Assembly (NCBI GenBank): GCA_964511015.1 | Contig: CAZEDX010000013.1 | Span: 17,801-81,800 of the forward strand | Origin: FEN-1099 sp964511015 | GTDB lineage: Bacteria > Lernaellota > Lernaellaia > Lernaellales > Lernaellaceae | Length of the DNA: 64,000 nucleotides | Direction of reading: 5' to 3' | Part shown: positions 19,750 to 27,446 of the stretch, piece after piece | How the letters are laid out: each line of letters starts with the position of its first letter | How positions within the stretch are numbered: position 1 is the first letter of the stretch | Position numbers and translations under genes: made by a program | The notes under the pieces: generated by a model | The model's input: the letters and a program-made list of their open reading frames with translations, nothing else | Databases searched by the model: none | What the model was told of the DNA's origin: nothing

Positions 19750-21480
19750 CTAGTACACCGTATCGATGCGCCCGTCGGCCACGGCGATGCCGGACGCGCA
19801 GTCTTCGATGTCCGTCGTTTCTTCGAAGCATTCAGGCAGGGTCGGGTGCTTTGCCATGAATTCGACCACCGCGTCGCGCATGCTGATGCCGGTGTCGACC
19901 TTGGTCGTGTTGCGGGCCAGCATTTCGAAGCCCGAGCCGCCCCAAGCCATGTAATCGTTGGTGGCCATTTCGTACACCGCGCCGTAGTTCAGCGGCATAC
20001 CGTTGATGCGTATGTCCTCGGCGCGTTCCTCGCGGCAATTCATGGTGAAGGTGACGCCCGAAACCTGCACCTGGGTGGAGCAGCCACGCTGGGCGCTGCG
20101 GCGCGAGGCGTAGTCGAGCAGTTCCTGCACCTCGATGCCCGAAAGGTACATGGTGGTGACCGTGTTGTCGAACGGCAGCACGTTGTAAAGGTCTTCCAGC
20201 ACCACGTCACCGGCCTGTAGATCGGTGCGGATGCCCAGGGAATTGGTTACGCAGAAATCGGTCTCGACGCCAGGCCGCAGTTGCATGGCCTCGGCAACGA
20301 AGTTGCCGAGCGGCGAGTCGCCGCCGGTTTCGCCGAAGCGTTTGAGGGTAATCTCAGCCACCGCCAGCACGCGATCCAAGTCAATCGTGCGCGCTAGCTC
20401 GATGTAGTACGGCTCGAGCACCTCCCACACGGCCGCATCGTCTTTGGTCGTCGCATCGACCGGCAGCAGTTGGTAGGCGTGCGATTTGATTTTGCCGTTG
20501 CGCACGACCAGATCGAGCCGCCCGACGAACTTGGCAAACGCCTGCGGGTGGCTGACGATCGTGTTGTGGCCGCGGCAACCTTCGCGAATGTGGAAACCCG
20601 GCAAATCTTTGACCTCGTCACGCACCGGCGCGTAGGGCACGACCGTCGGCGGGTCGAGCGCGATATGGTGGTGGCCGCCCATGATCGCGTCGATGCCGCA
20701 AACGTTGCGCGCGACCATCAGGTCGTCGTTCAAGCCCAGGTGGCTGAGCACCAGCACGACGTCGGCGACGGCGCGAACCTCGTCGACGAGCTGCTGCGTG
20801 AGCATGATCGGCTCCACCGCCTGCACGCCGAGCGAGTTGTCGGCTTCGCCTAGCGAGTACATGGACGAGGTGTTGCTCATGCCGATCATCGCCACCCGCA
20901 GCCCCTGCAGGTTGCGGATGACATAGGGCTTCAGCAGGCGCTTCATTTGTTCGGTAAAGGGCTTGGACACGTCCCACCGGTAGTTGGCGCTCAAGACCGG
21001 AAAACCGGCCCAACGCGAGAGTTGGTCGGCCGCGTTCTGCGGACCGGCATCGAATTCGTGGTTGCCCAGTACGAACGCGTCGAGTCCGGCCGCGGTCAGC
21101 GTGCGCAGCTCCGGTTCGCCGCGGAAGACGTTGAAGATCGGCGCGCCTTGCATCGAATCGCCGCTGTCCACCCATAGGCAGCGGTTCGCCTTGGCGCGTT
21201 GCTCCTTGATGATTGTGGCGACACGCGCGATACCGCCGAACGGCGAACGCTCTTCGACCAGGCCGAGCTTGCGTTCGGTGTACATCGGCACGTAGTCGAA
21301 CGGCAGAATGCGGCTATGGATGTCGGAGGTGTGCAGAATGGTCAACCGCACGTCCTGGTCGGATAGATCGACCTCGGGGCCGAAGTAAGAACACGCCGCC
21401 ACCAGAACAAGGATCGCCACCGCACCCAGGGCGAGGTGTTGCGACGGATTGCGCATGCGAGCTTTTCTCGTTGTAGCCAT
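19750..21480 (-). CDS. 5'-nucleotidase/2',3'-cyclic phosphodiesterase family lipoprotein
   Basis: 576 residues with a lipoprotein signal (LGAVAILVLVAACSYFG). The metallophosphatase domain carries TILHTSDIHSR, VDSGDSMQG, LGNHEFDAG, VLSHLGLNDD and GGHHH, the dinuclear-metal ligands of the UshA family. The C-terminal 5'-nucleotidase domain follows (VAVAEITLKRFGETGGDSPLGNFVAEAM, then NSLGIRTDLQAGDV, LPFDNTVTTMYLSGIEV, NDYMAWGGSGFEML). It probably hydrolyses extracellular nucleotides at the outer membrane or in the periplasm. It heads an operon with OB-fold lipoproteins. In Bacillus YhcR a 5'-nucleotidase and OB-folds occur in one polypeptide, so this may be a split version without the nuclease domain. 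Confidence 0.92.
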   Translation of the reverse strand: MATTRKARMRNPSQHLALGAVAILVLVAACSYFGPEVDLSDQDVRLTILHTSDIHSRILPFDYVPMYTERKLGLVEERSPFGGIARVATIIKEQRAKANRCLWVDSGDSMQGAPIFNVFRGEPELRTLTAAGLDAFVLGNHEFDAGPQNAADQLSRWAGFPVLSANYRWDVSKPFTEQMKRLLKPYVIRNLQGLRVAMIGMSNTSSMYSLGEADNSLGVQAVEPIMLTQQLVDEVRAVADVVLVLSHLGLNDDLMVARNVCGIDAIMGGHHHIALDPPTVVPYAPVRDEVKDLPGFHIREGCRGHNTIVSHPQAFAKFVGRLDLVVRNGKIKSHAYQLLPVDATTKDDAAVWEVLEPYYIELARTIDLDRVLAVAEITLKRFGETGGDSPLGNFVAEAMQLRPGVETDFCVTNSLGIRTDLQAGDVVLEDLYNVLPFDNTVTTMYLSGIEVQELLDYASRRSAQRGCSTQVQVSGVTFTMNCREERAEDIRINGMPLNYGAVYEMATNDYMAWGGSGFEMLARNTTKVDTGISMRDAVVEFMAKHPTLPECFEETTDIEDCASGIAVADGRIDTVY

Positions 21481-21644
21481 GCCGACCGGTGTGCCACCAA
21501 CCAGCCGGGGTAGTAGTCAAAAGTGGGGGTAGTATCCACAAACCAGTGGCGAAAGTAAAGTTACCGTTTCCAGGTCGATTGACGTTGCCCGCGCAGGCAA
21601 TTTACGCTGACCGTCAACCCACAAACGACAAAACGAGCGGGAAA

Positions 21645-22367
21645 ATGGCGGATACCGATCGCGAAATCGACGCACTTGCCAAGCGGGGCTTCGAGATAGC
21701 CGAAAAGCAACGCCGGGCCAAGGAACGCAAAGAGGTAAAAGAAAAGCGCGGAGCAGACCTGGCCCGCTCGCGCTTACTGACCAGCTCGCTGCGCCTGTCG
21801 CCGATGGCGGATTCCATGGTGCAGGTTACCGGCTATCTGCTGATCATCGGCGCGGTGTCGGTGGTCATCGCGGCATGGCGGATCTGGTGGGTGTGGGCGA
21901 TCACGGGCGGCGGCGTGGCGCTTGGCGCGGCGGTGCTGTTCTGGCTCTATTACCTCGTGCCGCGCAAGGAAAGCCGATGGCTGCAGGAACTACCGTTCGA
22001 GTTCGATCTGCAGGGCTATTGCCAGACGCTGCTGGCCCGTGCCTACCGCCGGCGGCTGCTGGTCGACGTCACGTTCCGGACCCCGCCCGACGACGAACTC
22101 GCCAACACTCTCTGTCTGGCGGTCGGCGGGGCGCTGCGCGGGGCGAGCGCCAAAATGCTTTGTCCGGATACCATGCAGATCAAAGGGCCGGCGGTAACCA
22201 CATGGTTCCTACCGGGCAAGAGCAGCGCGGTATCGTCGACCAAGCCGGTCAACAACAACGCCACACTGCATCGCTGGTTCCGCAAATGTGTGAAGCACGG
22301 GCTGAATGTGATCGGACGCCGCGCGCCGATCAAGCGCGTTTCCGCCCGGGGTGTGACCGCCGATTAG
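21645..22367 (+). CDS. Hypothetical membrane protein with basic coiled N-terminus
   Basis: 240 residues starting MADTDREIDALAKRGFEIAE, with GAGCGGGA upstream of the ATG. Residues about 10-45 form a charged helix (KQRRAKERKEVKEKRGADLARSR). Two transmembrane helices follow (VTGYLLIIGAVSVVIAAWRIWW and AITGGGVALGAAVLFWLYYLV). A ~130-residue soluble domain then has PFEFDLQGYCQTLLARAYRR, LVDVTFRTPPDDELA and WFRKCVKHGLNVIG. I do not recognise the family. The last four bases overlap the 3' end of the convergent repeat-protein gene. Upstream in-frame codons from 21489 overlap the divergent nucleotidase promoter area and are not used. Confidence 0.65.
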   Translation: MADTDREIDALAKRGFEIAEKQRRAKERKEVKEKRGADLARSRLLTSSLRLSPMADSMVQVTGYLLIIGAVSVVIAAWRIWWVWAITGGGVALGAAVLFWLYYLVPRKESRWLQELPFEFDLQGYCQTLLARAYRRRLLVDVTFRTPPDDELANTLCLAVGGALRGASAKMLCPDTMQIKGPAVTTWFLPGKSSAVSSTKPVNNNATLHRWFRKCVKHGLNVIGRRAPIKRVSARGVTAD

Positions 22368-22690
22368 GGCAAGCCCGGGAACGAGGTGACAAACTTGACG
22401 GTGAAGTCCGGGAAGTTGTCGACTAGCTGAATCTTCAATTCAGGAAACGAATCCACACTCTGCCACAAACCGCACTTGTCCGGGAACGAATTGACCATTT
22501 TCACTTTGAGGTCGGGAAAGTTATCCACCGCCTTGACCTTGAAATCAGGGAATGAATCGACGAATTGTACCTTGCCCCAGAGCTTCTTGCTGTTGTATGT
22601 GCAGTCGGTTGCCACTTTTTTCCCGGTTGCCGAAGCCGAATCGACAAAAAGAAGTAGCGGCAAAAGTAGCAGCGCGTATCTGCCCTTCAT
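22364..22690 (-). CDS. Small secreted protein with 11-residue VDSFPD repeats
   Basis: 108 residues with signal MKGRYALLLLPLLLFVDSASA and GGAGG upstream of the ATG. After a Cys-containing head (TDCTYNSKKLWGKVQF) the protein is built from a repeat of about 11 residues: VDSFPDFKVKA, VDNFPDLKVKM, VNSFPDKCGLWQS, VDSFPELKIQL, VDNFPDFTVKF, VTSFPG. The V-[DT]-[SN]-F-P-[DE]-[LF]-[KT]-[VI] spacing suggests stacked beta strands, with Phe/Val pointing inward. Two cysteines (head and mid-repeat) could form a disulfide. I recall short hypothetical proteins with such VTSFPD repeats in diverse proteobacteria but no established function. It is convergent with the upstream membrane protein. Confidence 0.75.
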   Translation of the reverse strand: MKGRYALLLLPLLLFVDSASATGKKVATDCTYNSKKLWGKVQFVDSFPDFKVKAVDNFPDLKVKMVNSFPDKCGLWQSVDSFPELKIQLVDNFPDFTVKFVTSFPGLP

Positions 22691-22862
22691 TTCATCCTCC
22701 TGGTGGGAAAACTGATCGAATTGTAACCAAGAATATGAAAAACGTCAATGATAATAAGATTTTGTGTGCGTGCATAGAATTCCGGGAAAAAGATACTTGA
22801 AGCCTTGTCTCGAAACAGGGGAACGTTAAGATCGAAAAAAATGCATTGACTGAAAATATAGA

Positions 22863-22891
22863 TTGACAATAGAAGAATAAGAAGTTATAGA
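22863..22891 (+). promoter_or_regulatory. Near-consensus sigma70 promoter of the SdrD-B-like gene
   Basis: TTGACA (22863-22868, perfect -35) and TATAGA (22886-22891) are 17 bases apart, in an AT-rich stretch. The predicted start is near 22898, giving a 5' UTR of about 75 bases that contains a small hairpin GTTGT-TTCTA-ACAAC. Confidence 0.75.
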
Positions 22892-22971
22892 AGTAGTCCA
22901 AGTCTGCGATAAACGTTGTTTCTAACAACTTTGACTGATATTAGGTGCTAAAAAGGAAAAAGGGGCAAAAA

Positions 22972-23865
22972 ATGACGGGGCACTACACACGATATTTGTT
23001 GGCTCTGGTGGTTGTTCTGACCGGCATGTTCTACGCCGCTACCGCTAGCGCGCATGGCTGGGTCATGGTGGGCGATCGCGTTTGGTACGACGCCGACTGC
23101 GACGGCGTCCAGAACGACGGCGCCGACTCCGGCCTGAATGGCATTCGCGTTGATTTCTGGCGCGACTATGACTGCAACGGCCTGATCGACGGCTATGACG
23201 AGTATTACGACTACGATTTCACCCACAATGATGCCAGCGGTCTGCCGGGCTACTATGACGTTCCGGCCGACGGTGGCTTCTGCTTCGTGGCGAGCCTCGA
23301 CGGGTCGACCATTCCGGAAGGCCTGCATATCACGACCGCCGAAGAAGTGACGATCCGGCTGAACGGCGTCGACTACACCACCGCGGATTTCGGTCTTGGC
23401 GACTGCCCGGAAGAGCCACCAGCTTTCGCTTGTGGCAAGACCATCGGTTTCTGGAAGCAGCAGGTGCAGCAGAGCCGAGCGGCGAAGTACACCGCCGCCG
23501 AAGTGGATGCGATCGAAGCCGAAGCGCTGAACCTGACCGTGGTGTTTGCCGACGCCTATGATCTGGAAACGGCGCTCCTGTCCAAGGGCAACGCGGGTTT
23601 GTTGCAGCATGCTCGCCGTCAGTTCGCGGGCCTGGTATTGAACCTGGCGGCCTACAACCTGTACGGTGAACTCGGTTACGCCGCCGGTCTCGACGAGAGG
23701 GAACCGCTTTTTCTGCCCGAGCTGACCGACGCCTTGTTCGTGGGTGAGGCGTTCAACCAAGTCGAAATATACATTCTCAACAGAATTAACCTGGGCCTGG
23801 CCAATAACATCGCCGATGCGATCAATAACGGCCTGGGGATCGACGTCTACTGTCCCGAGAACTAA
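22972..23865 (+). CDS. Secreted SdrD-B-like domain protein
   Basis: 297 residues starting MTGHYTRYLLALVVVLTGMFYAATASAHG, a classical signal peptide. ATG at 22972 follows AAGGAAAAAGGGG; an in-frame GTG at 22945 is less likely. The first module has GDRVWYDADCDGVQNDGADSGLNGIRVDFWRDYDCNG, the SdrD-B fold of bacterial surface proteins with Asp/Asn-rich Ca2+-binding loops. The second half (from about residue 145, CGKTIGFWKQQVQQSRAAKYTAAEV) is a separate helical domain whose G-x-W-K motif recalls domains in secreted proteins of environmental bacteria; I do not know its role. A strong promoter and terminator flank it, so it is probably a highly expressed single-gene unit. Confidence 0.85.
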   Translation: MTGHYTRYLLALVVVLTGMFYAATASAHGWVMVGDRVWYDADCDGVQNDGADSGLNGIRVDFWRDYDCNGLIDGYDEYYDYDFTHNDASGLPGYYDVPADGGFCFVASLDGSTIPEGLHITTAEEVTIRLNGVDYTTADFGLGDCPEEPPAFACGKTIGFWKQQVQQSRAAKYTAAEVDAIEAEALNLTVVFADAYDLETALLSKGNAGLLQHARRQFAGLVLNLAAYNLYGELGYAAGLDEREPLFLPELTDALFVGEAFNQVEIYILNRINLGLANNIADAINNGLGIDVYCPEN

Positions 23866-23885
23866 CTGCTCGGTTCCTCTGCGAG

Positions 23886-23916
23886 ACGCGCCGGATCTTG
23901 GGGGCCGGCGCGTTTT
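23886..23916 (+). terminator. Intrinsic terminator of the SdrD-B-like gene
   Basis: ACGCGCCGG at 23886-23894 pairs perfectly with CCGGCGCGT at 23905-23913, followed by TTTT. It lies 20 bases past the stop codon. Confidence 0.85.
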
Positions 23917-23986
23917 GCTTTTTGGTGGACGGCGAACAAAGCTTCATCCCGGCTTTCGCGTGTTCGCCGGCAGGTTGCCAATCAGG

Positions 23987-24130
23987 CTAGTGCGGTTTCG
24001 ACTGAATGCCCGTCAGCGTGGAGTCGATGACCACCTGGTTGGTGTTGAAAATGTGATTGATGCAGATCTTCACCTTGAAGCTGTTGCCTTTGATGTTGTT
24101 GTATGTCTGCTTCAAGTCCGACCCTTCCAT
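23987..24130 (-). CDS. Possible 47-residue small protein or gene remnant
   Basis: The reverse strand encodes MEGSDLKQTYNNIKGNSF, KVKICINHIFNTNQ and VVIDSTLTGIQSKPH, then stop. Composition is protein-like (hydrophobic alternation, Asn/Lys rich) and uses lower-GC codons than neighbours. An in-frame TGA lies ten codons upstream. No strong ribosome site is visible (GAAGAA only). It could be a small protein or the tail of a decayed gene. No homologue is recognised. The rest of 23917-24207 holds nothing I can support. Confidence 0.35.
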   Translation of the reverse strand: MEGSDLKQTYNNIKGNSFKVKICINHIFNTNQVVIDSTLTGIQSKPH

Positions 24131-24207
24131 GCATTCTTCGGCTGCGCTTCAGGATGACATTTTTCGATCCCGTCGATTCTCTCGATCCTGAAATCAATTC
24201 AAAAAAA

Positions 24208-25578
24208 CTACTCAGCCCGCATCGCCGCTAGGGCCCGGATCGCCCGGTGCAGGCTCGGGAAGGTGGCCGCGCCGGCGCGGTGGGCGGCCGTCGTCCAGGC
24301 CCGGTTCTCGTCGGGGCCGCCGCCGAGCAGCACCGTTGCGATCGGCTTGTGCGGCGCCACGGCGCGAGCCTCGGCGATGAGTGGACCGCAGTCGAAGATG
24401 GTGCCCGGGAATAGTGTCGTCGCCATCACCACCGCGTCGATGTTCGGATCGGATGCGACTGCGGTCACGACGTGGCGATAGGCGTCGGCCACGCCGAGCT
24501 TCTCGATCGTGCTCCAGATGTCGAACGGATTGCGCAGCGGCGCCCAGTCCGGACTATGTGCGCGGATGCGGGTGACCGTCTCCGGCGACAACTCCGGCAG
24601 CACCATGCCGTAGCGCGCGGCGGCGTCGGCGCCCAGCACGCAACCGGCCCCGGTGATGCTGACCACGCCCAGGCGATTCCCCGTCGGACGCGGTCCGTGC
24701 GCGAAGCCGCCCAGCAGCGAGAAGAGGTCTTCCCAATCCTCGGCCGCGATGGCTCCCGCCTGACGTAAGGCGCCGCGGAACACCGCCGCGTCGCCGGCGA
24801 GGGTGCCGGTATGGCTGGCGGCCGCCGCGCTGCCCAGCGAACTAGCGCCGCCCTTGAGCACGATCACCGGCTTGACGGATGTCGCGCGCGACACCGCTTC
24901 GAGGAACGCGTGGCCGTCGCGCGTACCTTCCAGATAGCAACCGATCACGCCGGTGCGGGGGTCGTCGGCCAGGAAGTTGAGCAGGTCGATTTCGTCGATG
25001 TCGGCCTTGTTTCCAAGGCAGGCGATCTTGGCCACGCCGAAGGGTTCAGCCTGTGCCAGCCAGCGCGTGATACCGGACGCGAAAAGACCCGTCTGGCCGA
25101 TGAGCGATACGGGTCCGGCGGGCAGGGGGTCGTTGCGCACGATGCTGGTGATGAAACGTGTGTTCGAGTCGATCGTGCCGATCGAGTTCGGGCCCATGTA
25201 CCGCATGCCGGACCGGGCGGCGAGGCGGGCGATTTCGGCGTCGAGTGCCAGGCCGGTCTGGTCGCCCGTGTCGGCGAATCCGCCGGTGGCGATGACGGCA
25301 TAGCGAACGCCTTTTTCGGACGCCTGTTCTATTGCCGCCGGCACCAGTTCGCGCGGCACGGCGACGACCACGACATCGGGTGTTGTTGGACACTGCGCGA
25401 CGGTAGGGTAGCAGGTCAGTCCGAGGATGTGTTTTGCGCGCGGATTGACCGGGTAGACCGCCCCCGCGAAGCGGGAATGGACGAGGTTATCCACGATGAT
25501 ATTGCCGCTCTTCCCGGCAACCGAACTGGCGCCGATAATGGCCACCGATTTGGGCGAAAAAAAGGGGTTCAGTGACAA
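24208..25578 (-). CDS. Acyl-CoA synthetase (ADP-forming) alpha-subunit-like protein
   Basis: About 456 residues. It begins LNPFFSPKSVAIIGASSVAGKSGN, the CoA-binding Rossmann domain, followed by VYPVNPRAKHILGLTCYPTVAQCP, DVVVVAVPRELVPAAIEQASEKGV and MRYMGPNSIGTIDSNTRF. Two succinyl-CoA-ligase-like domains come next (SLIGQTGLFASGI, IACLGNKADIDEIDLLNFLADDP, YLEGTRDGHAFLEAV, VIVLKGG..., AAASHTGTLAGDAAVFRGALRQAGA). His of SHTG is the expected phospho-histidine region of ACD alpha chains. The ATP-grasp beta domain is missing and no beta gene lies nearby. Start is TTG complement 25576-25578, eight bases after AAAGGAG; a GTG at 25641 would extend into a palindromic region. It interconverts acyl-CoA and acid with ADP/ATP if a partner exists. 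Confidence 0.82.
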   Translation of the reverse strand: MSLNPFFSPKSVAIIGASSVAGKSGNIIVDNLVHSRFAGAVYPVNPRAKHILGLTCYPTVAQCPTTPDVVVVAVPRELVPAAIEQASEKGVRYAVIATGGFADTGDQTGLALDAEIARLAARSGMRYMGPNSIGTIDSNTRFITSIVRNDPLPAGPVSLIGQTGLFASGITRWLAQAEPFGVAKIACLGNKADIDEIDLLNFLADDPRTGVIGCYLEGTRDGHAFLEAVSRATSVKPVIVLKGGASSLGSAAAASHTGTLAGDAAVFRGALRQAGAIAAEDWEDLFSLLGGFAHGPRPTGNRLGVVSITGAGCVLGADAAARYGMVLPELSPETVTRIRAHSPDWAPLRNPFDIWSTIEKLGVADAYRHVVTAVASDPNIDAVVMATTLFPGTIFDCGPLIAEARAVAPHKPIATVLLGGGPDENRAWTTAAHRAGAATFPSLHRAIRALAAMRAE

Positions 25579-25598
25579 CGAAAACGCTCCTTTGCACA

Positions 25599-25665
25599 GT
25601 CGATTTGCGGCGTTTTTCAGTCGGTAAGTGCTTGATTTCACTATGCCGAAAAACGCGAAATCGAC
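25599..25665. repeat. Inverted repeat upstream of the acyl-CoA synthetase gene
   Basis: GTCGATTTGCGGCGTTTTTC at 25599-25618 is matched by the reverse complement of GAAAAACGCGAAATCGAC at 25648-25665, with a 2-base indel and a 29-base loop. The stem is long for a bacterial leader and could be a repetitive extragenic palindrome or a transcript-processing structure. Confidence 0.6.
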
Positions 25666-25714
25666 TCATTTTCACGCCAATATCCGGCGTGTAAGTGATT
25701 GATATCAAAAGCCG
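25624..25714. repeat. Imperfect direct repeat GTAAGTGnTTGATnTCA
   Basis: GTAAGTGCTTGATTTCACTATGCCG (split here: GTAAGTGCTTGATTTCA at 25624-25640, then CTATGCCG) recurs as GTAAGTGATTGATATCA at 25691-25707 followed by AAAGCCG. The second copy contains the perfect palindrome TTGATATCAA. A shorter third copy, CTGATTTCACGGCATG, runs into the pgeF stop. Spacings are 67 and about 34 bases. Possible operator sites. Confidence 0.45.
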
Positions 25715-25738
25715 TAAACCGGCGAAAGCCGCCTGATT

Positions 25739-26497
25739 TCACGGCATGAAAACGGCCGATAGTTGCCGTCCGGTCTTCCCGCCGCTCAGTCGATGCGAGA
25801 ACAAACGGTCGTCGCTGGTGGGTGGTCCGACCAGTTCGACGCACCCCGCGCACACCCCGTTTTCGCGCAGGTCGGCCAGCGCCATCAAACGCAGGTCGAG
25901 GTGGGGTTTGCGGCGAGGGTTGGGCCAGTCCACTCCCCCGAGTGCGGGCTTTTGCCGGAAGCGCCGGGCGAGGTCGGCGTCAACCTCATAATGGGCCACG
26001 TCGATGGCGGGGCCGATGGCCGCCAGCAGCTCGCCGGGCTGGGTCTTGTGCACGCGGCCGATGCGTTCGATCGCGCGGCCGATCACCCCCTTGAGCAGGC
26101 CCTTCCAACCCGCGTGAATCGCCCCCACAAACGAACCGCTTTCATGCGCGATGAGAATGGGTACGCAGTCGGCGGTGAGTACTCCCACAGCGAGGTGGGG
26201 GATGCTGGTCCAGACCGCGTCGGCCTCTGGCCCGCGCACCACGCCGCGGTAGGGCTGGACGACGACGTCCGCCTTGATGCCGTGCACCTGCGCCGGGAGG
26301 TAGAGCCCGTCCGCTTGCAGGTCGCGCAAAACCGCCGTCTCGTTGGCGGCGATGGCGGCGGGGTCGTCACCCTCTCTGGTGCCCAGATTGAGCGAAGCGA
26401 ACGGGCCGGTGCTGTGCCCGCCCAAACGGCCGTAGAAACGCGCTTCCACCCCCGCCGAAGCAAGCAGTAGCGAACGCCATTTGACGAGCTCAGGCAT
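25739..26497 (-). CDS. pgeF: Peptidoglycan editing factor / multicopper-oxidoreductase-like (YfiH family)
   Basis: 252 residues, family length. The zinc site is complete: H72 in LPAQVHG, C111 in GVLTADCVPIL and H128 in GAIHAGWKGLLKG. The N-terminal FYGRLGGHSTGPFASLNLG and C-terminal NRLFSHRLSGGKTGRQLSAV equivalents (DDRLFSHRLSGGKTGR) are also present. In E. coli PgeF removes L-Ser wrongly inserted in place of L-Ala in peptidoglycan precursors; other members have purine-nucleoside phosphorylase or laccase activity. The start overlaps the rluD stop by 8 bases, so the two genes are translationally coupled, a common pairing of these families. Confidence 0.92.
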   Translation of the reverse strand: MPELVKWRSLLLASAGVEARFYGRLGGHSTGPFASLNLGTREGDDPAAIAANETAVLRDLQADGLYLPAQVHGIKADVVVQPYRGVVRGPEADAVWTSIPHLAVGVLTADCVPILIAHESGSFVGAIHAGWKGLLKGVIGRAIERIGRVHKTQPGELLAAIGPAIDVAHYEVDADLARRFRQKPALGGVDWPNPRRKPHLDLRLMALADLRENGVCAGCVELVGPPTSDDRLFSHRLSGGKTGRQLSAVFMP

Positions 26498-27446
26498 GAA
26501 GTCCCTCCATGAGTCTTATCAGGTGGCGCAGATCGTCGGGTAGCGGAGCTTCGAACGCGAGCGGACAGCCGTCGGCGGGGTGCGCAAACCCCAGCCGGCG
26601 CGCATGCAGCGCGGGGCGTCCGAGCGACTGGCAGGCAGCGCGCAAATCGGCGTTGCCGAGCCGCGCCAGCGGGCGGATGCCGCCGTACGTTTCGTCGCCT
26701 ACCAGCGGCCACCCGGACTCCGCGCAATGCACGCGGATCTGATGCGTGCGGCCGCTGAGCAGGGTGCAGGTCAGCACGCTCAATCCGCCCCCGGTCTGCT
26801 CGACGCGATACAGCGTCGTCGCGGCGCGTCCGTGCGTGGTAACCGAGCTGATGCGTTGGCGGTCGCGCACGTGCCGGCCGATGGCCAGTTCGATGCGCCC
26901 TTCGCGATCCTTCGGCGTGCCGATGACGATAGCCAGATAGACCTTGCTCACACTGCGTCCGGCGAACTGTTTTTGCAGCGCCGCCATGGCGGCGTAAGTC
27001 TTGGCCACGACCATCACGCCGCTGGTGCCTTTGTCGAGGCGGTGCACGATGCCCGGCCGGCCTTCGTGCGCCATCGCGGCCAGCTCCGGCGCGTGGTGCA
27101 GCACGGCATTAACCAGCGTGCCGTCGGCATGTCCCGGTGCGGGGTGGACGACCAGCCCGGCCTGCTTGTTGATGACCAGCAGATGCTCGTCTTCGTACAG
27201 CACGTCAAGCGCGATTTCCTGCGGCTGCGCGATGGGGTTCGGAGCCGGGGGCAGGGTGACGGCGAGCGTCTGCCCGGCGCGCACGGTGGCGGAGGCCTTG
27301 ACCGGTTGGCCGTCGAGCAGCACGAGCCCGTCCTTGGCCAGCCGTCCGGCGTGGCTGCGCGTGAGGCCGGATTGCAGCGCGGCCAGCGCGCGGTCAACGC
27401 GTTCGCCGGCGAGTTCCGGAGGGATGGCGTGCTCGATCGATTGCAT
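26490..27446 (-). CDS. rluD: 23S rRNA pseudouridine synthase, RluD type
   Basis: 318 residues starting MQSIEHAIPPELAGERVDRA. An N-terminal S4 RNA-binding domain covers about 13-60 (RLAKDGLVLLDGQPVKASATV). The RluA/RluD catalytic domain follows with VINKQAGLVVHPA, HRLDKGTSGVMVVAK (D138 is the catalytic Asp), KVYLAIVIG and the GRTHQIRVH motif, then PALHARRLGFAHP. RluD isomerises uridines in helix 69 of 23S rRNA. ATG complement 27444-27446 is chosen because the S4 domain begins right after it; upstream in-frame codons to 27635 encode low-complexity Pro/Ala/Arg sequence. Confidence 0.93.
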   Translation of the reverse strand: MQSIEHAIPPELAGERVDRALAALQSGLTRSHAGRLAKDGLVLLDGQPVKASATVRAGQTLAVTLPPAPNPIAQPQEIALDVLYEDEHLLVINKQAGLVVHPAPGHADGTLVNAVLHHAPELAAMAHEGRPGIVHRLDKGTSGVMVVAKTYAAMAALQKQFAGRSVSKVYLAIVIGTPKDREGRIELAIGRHVRDRQRISSVTTHGRAATTLYRVEQTGGGLSVLTCTLLSGRTHQIRVHCAESGWPLVGDETYGGIRPLARLGNADLRAACQSLGRPALHARRLGFAHPADGCPLAFEAPLPDDLRHLIRLMEGLHA

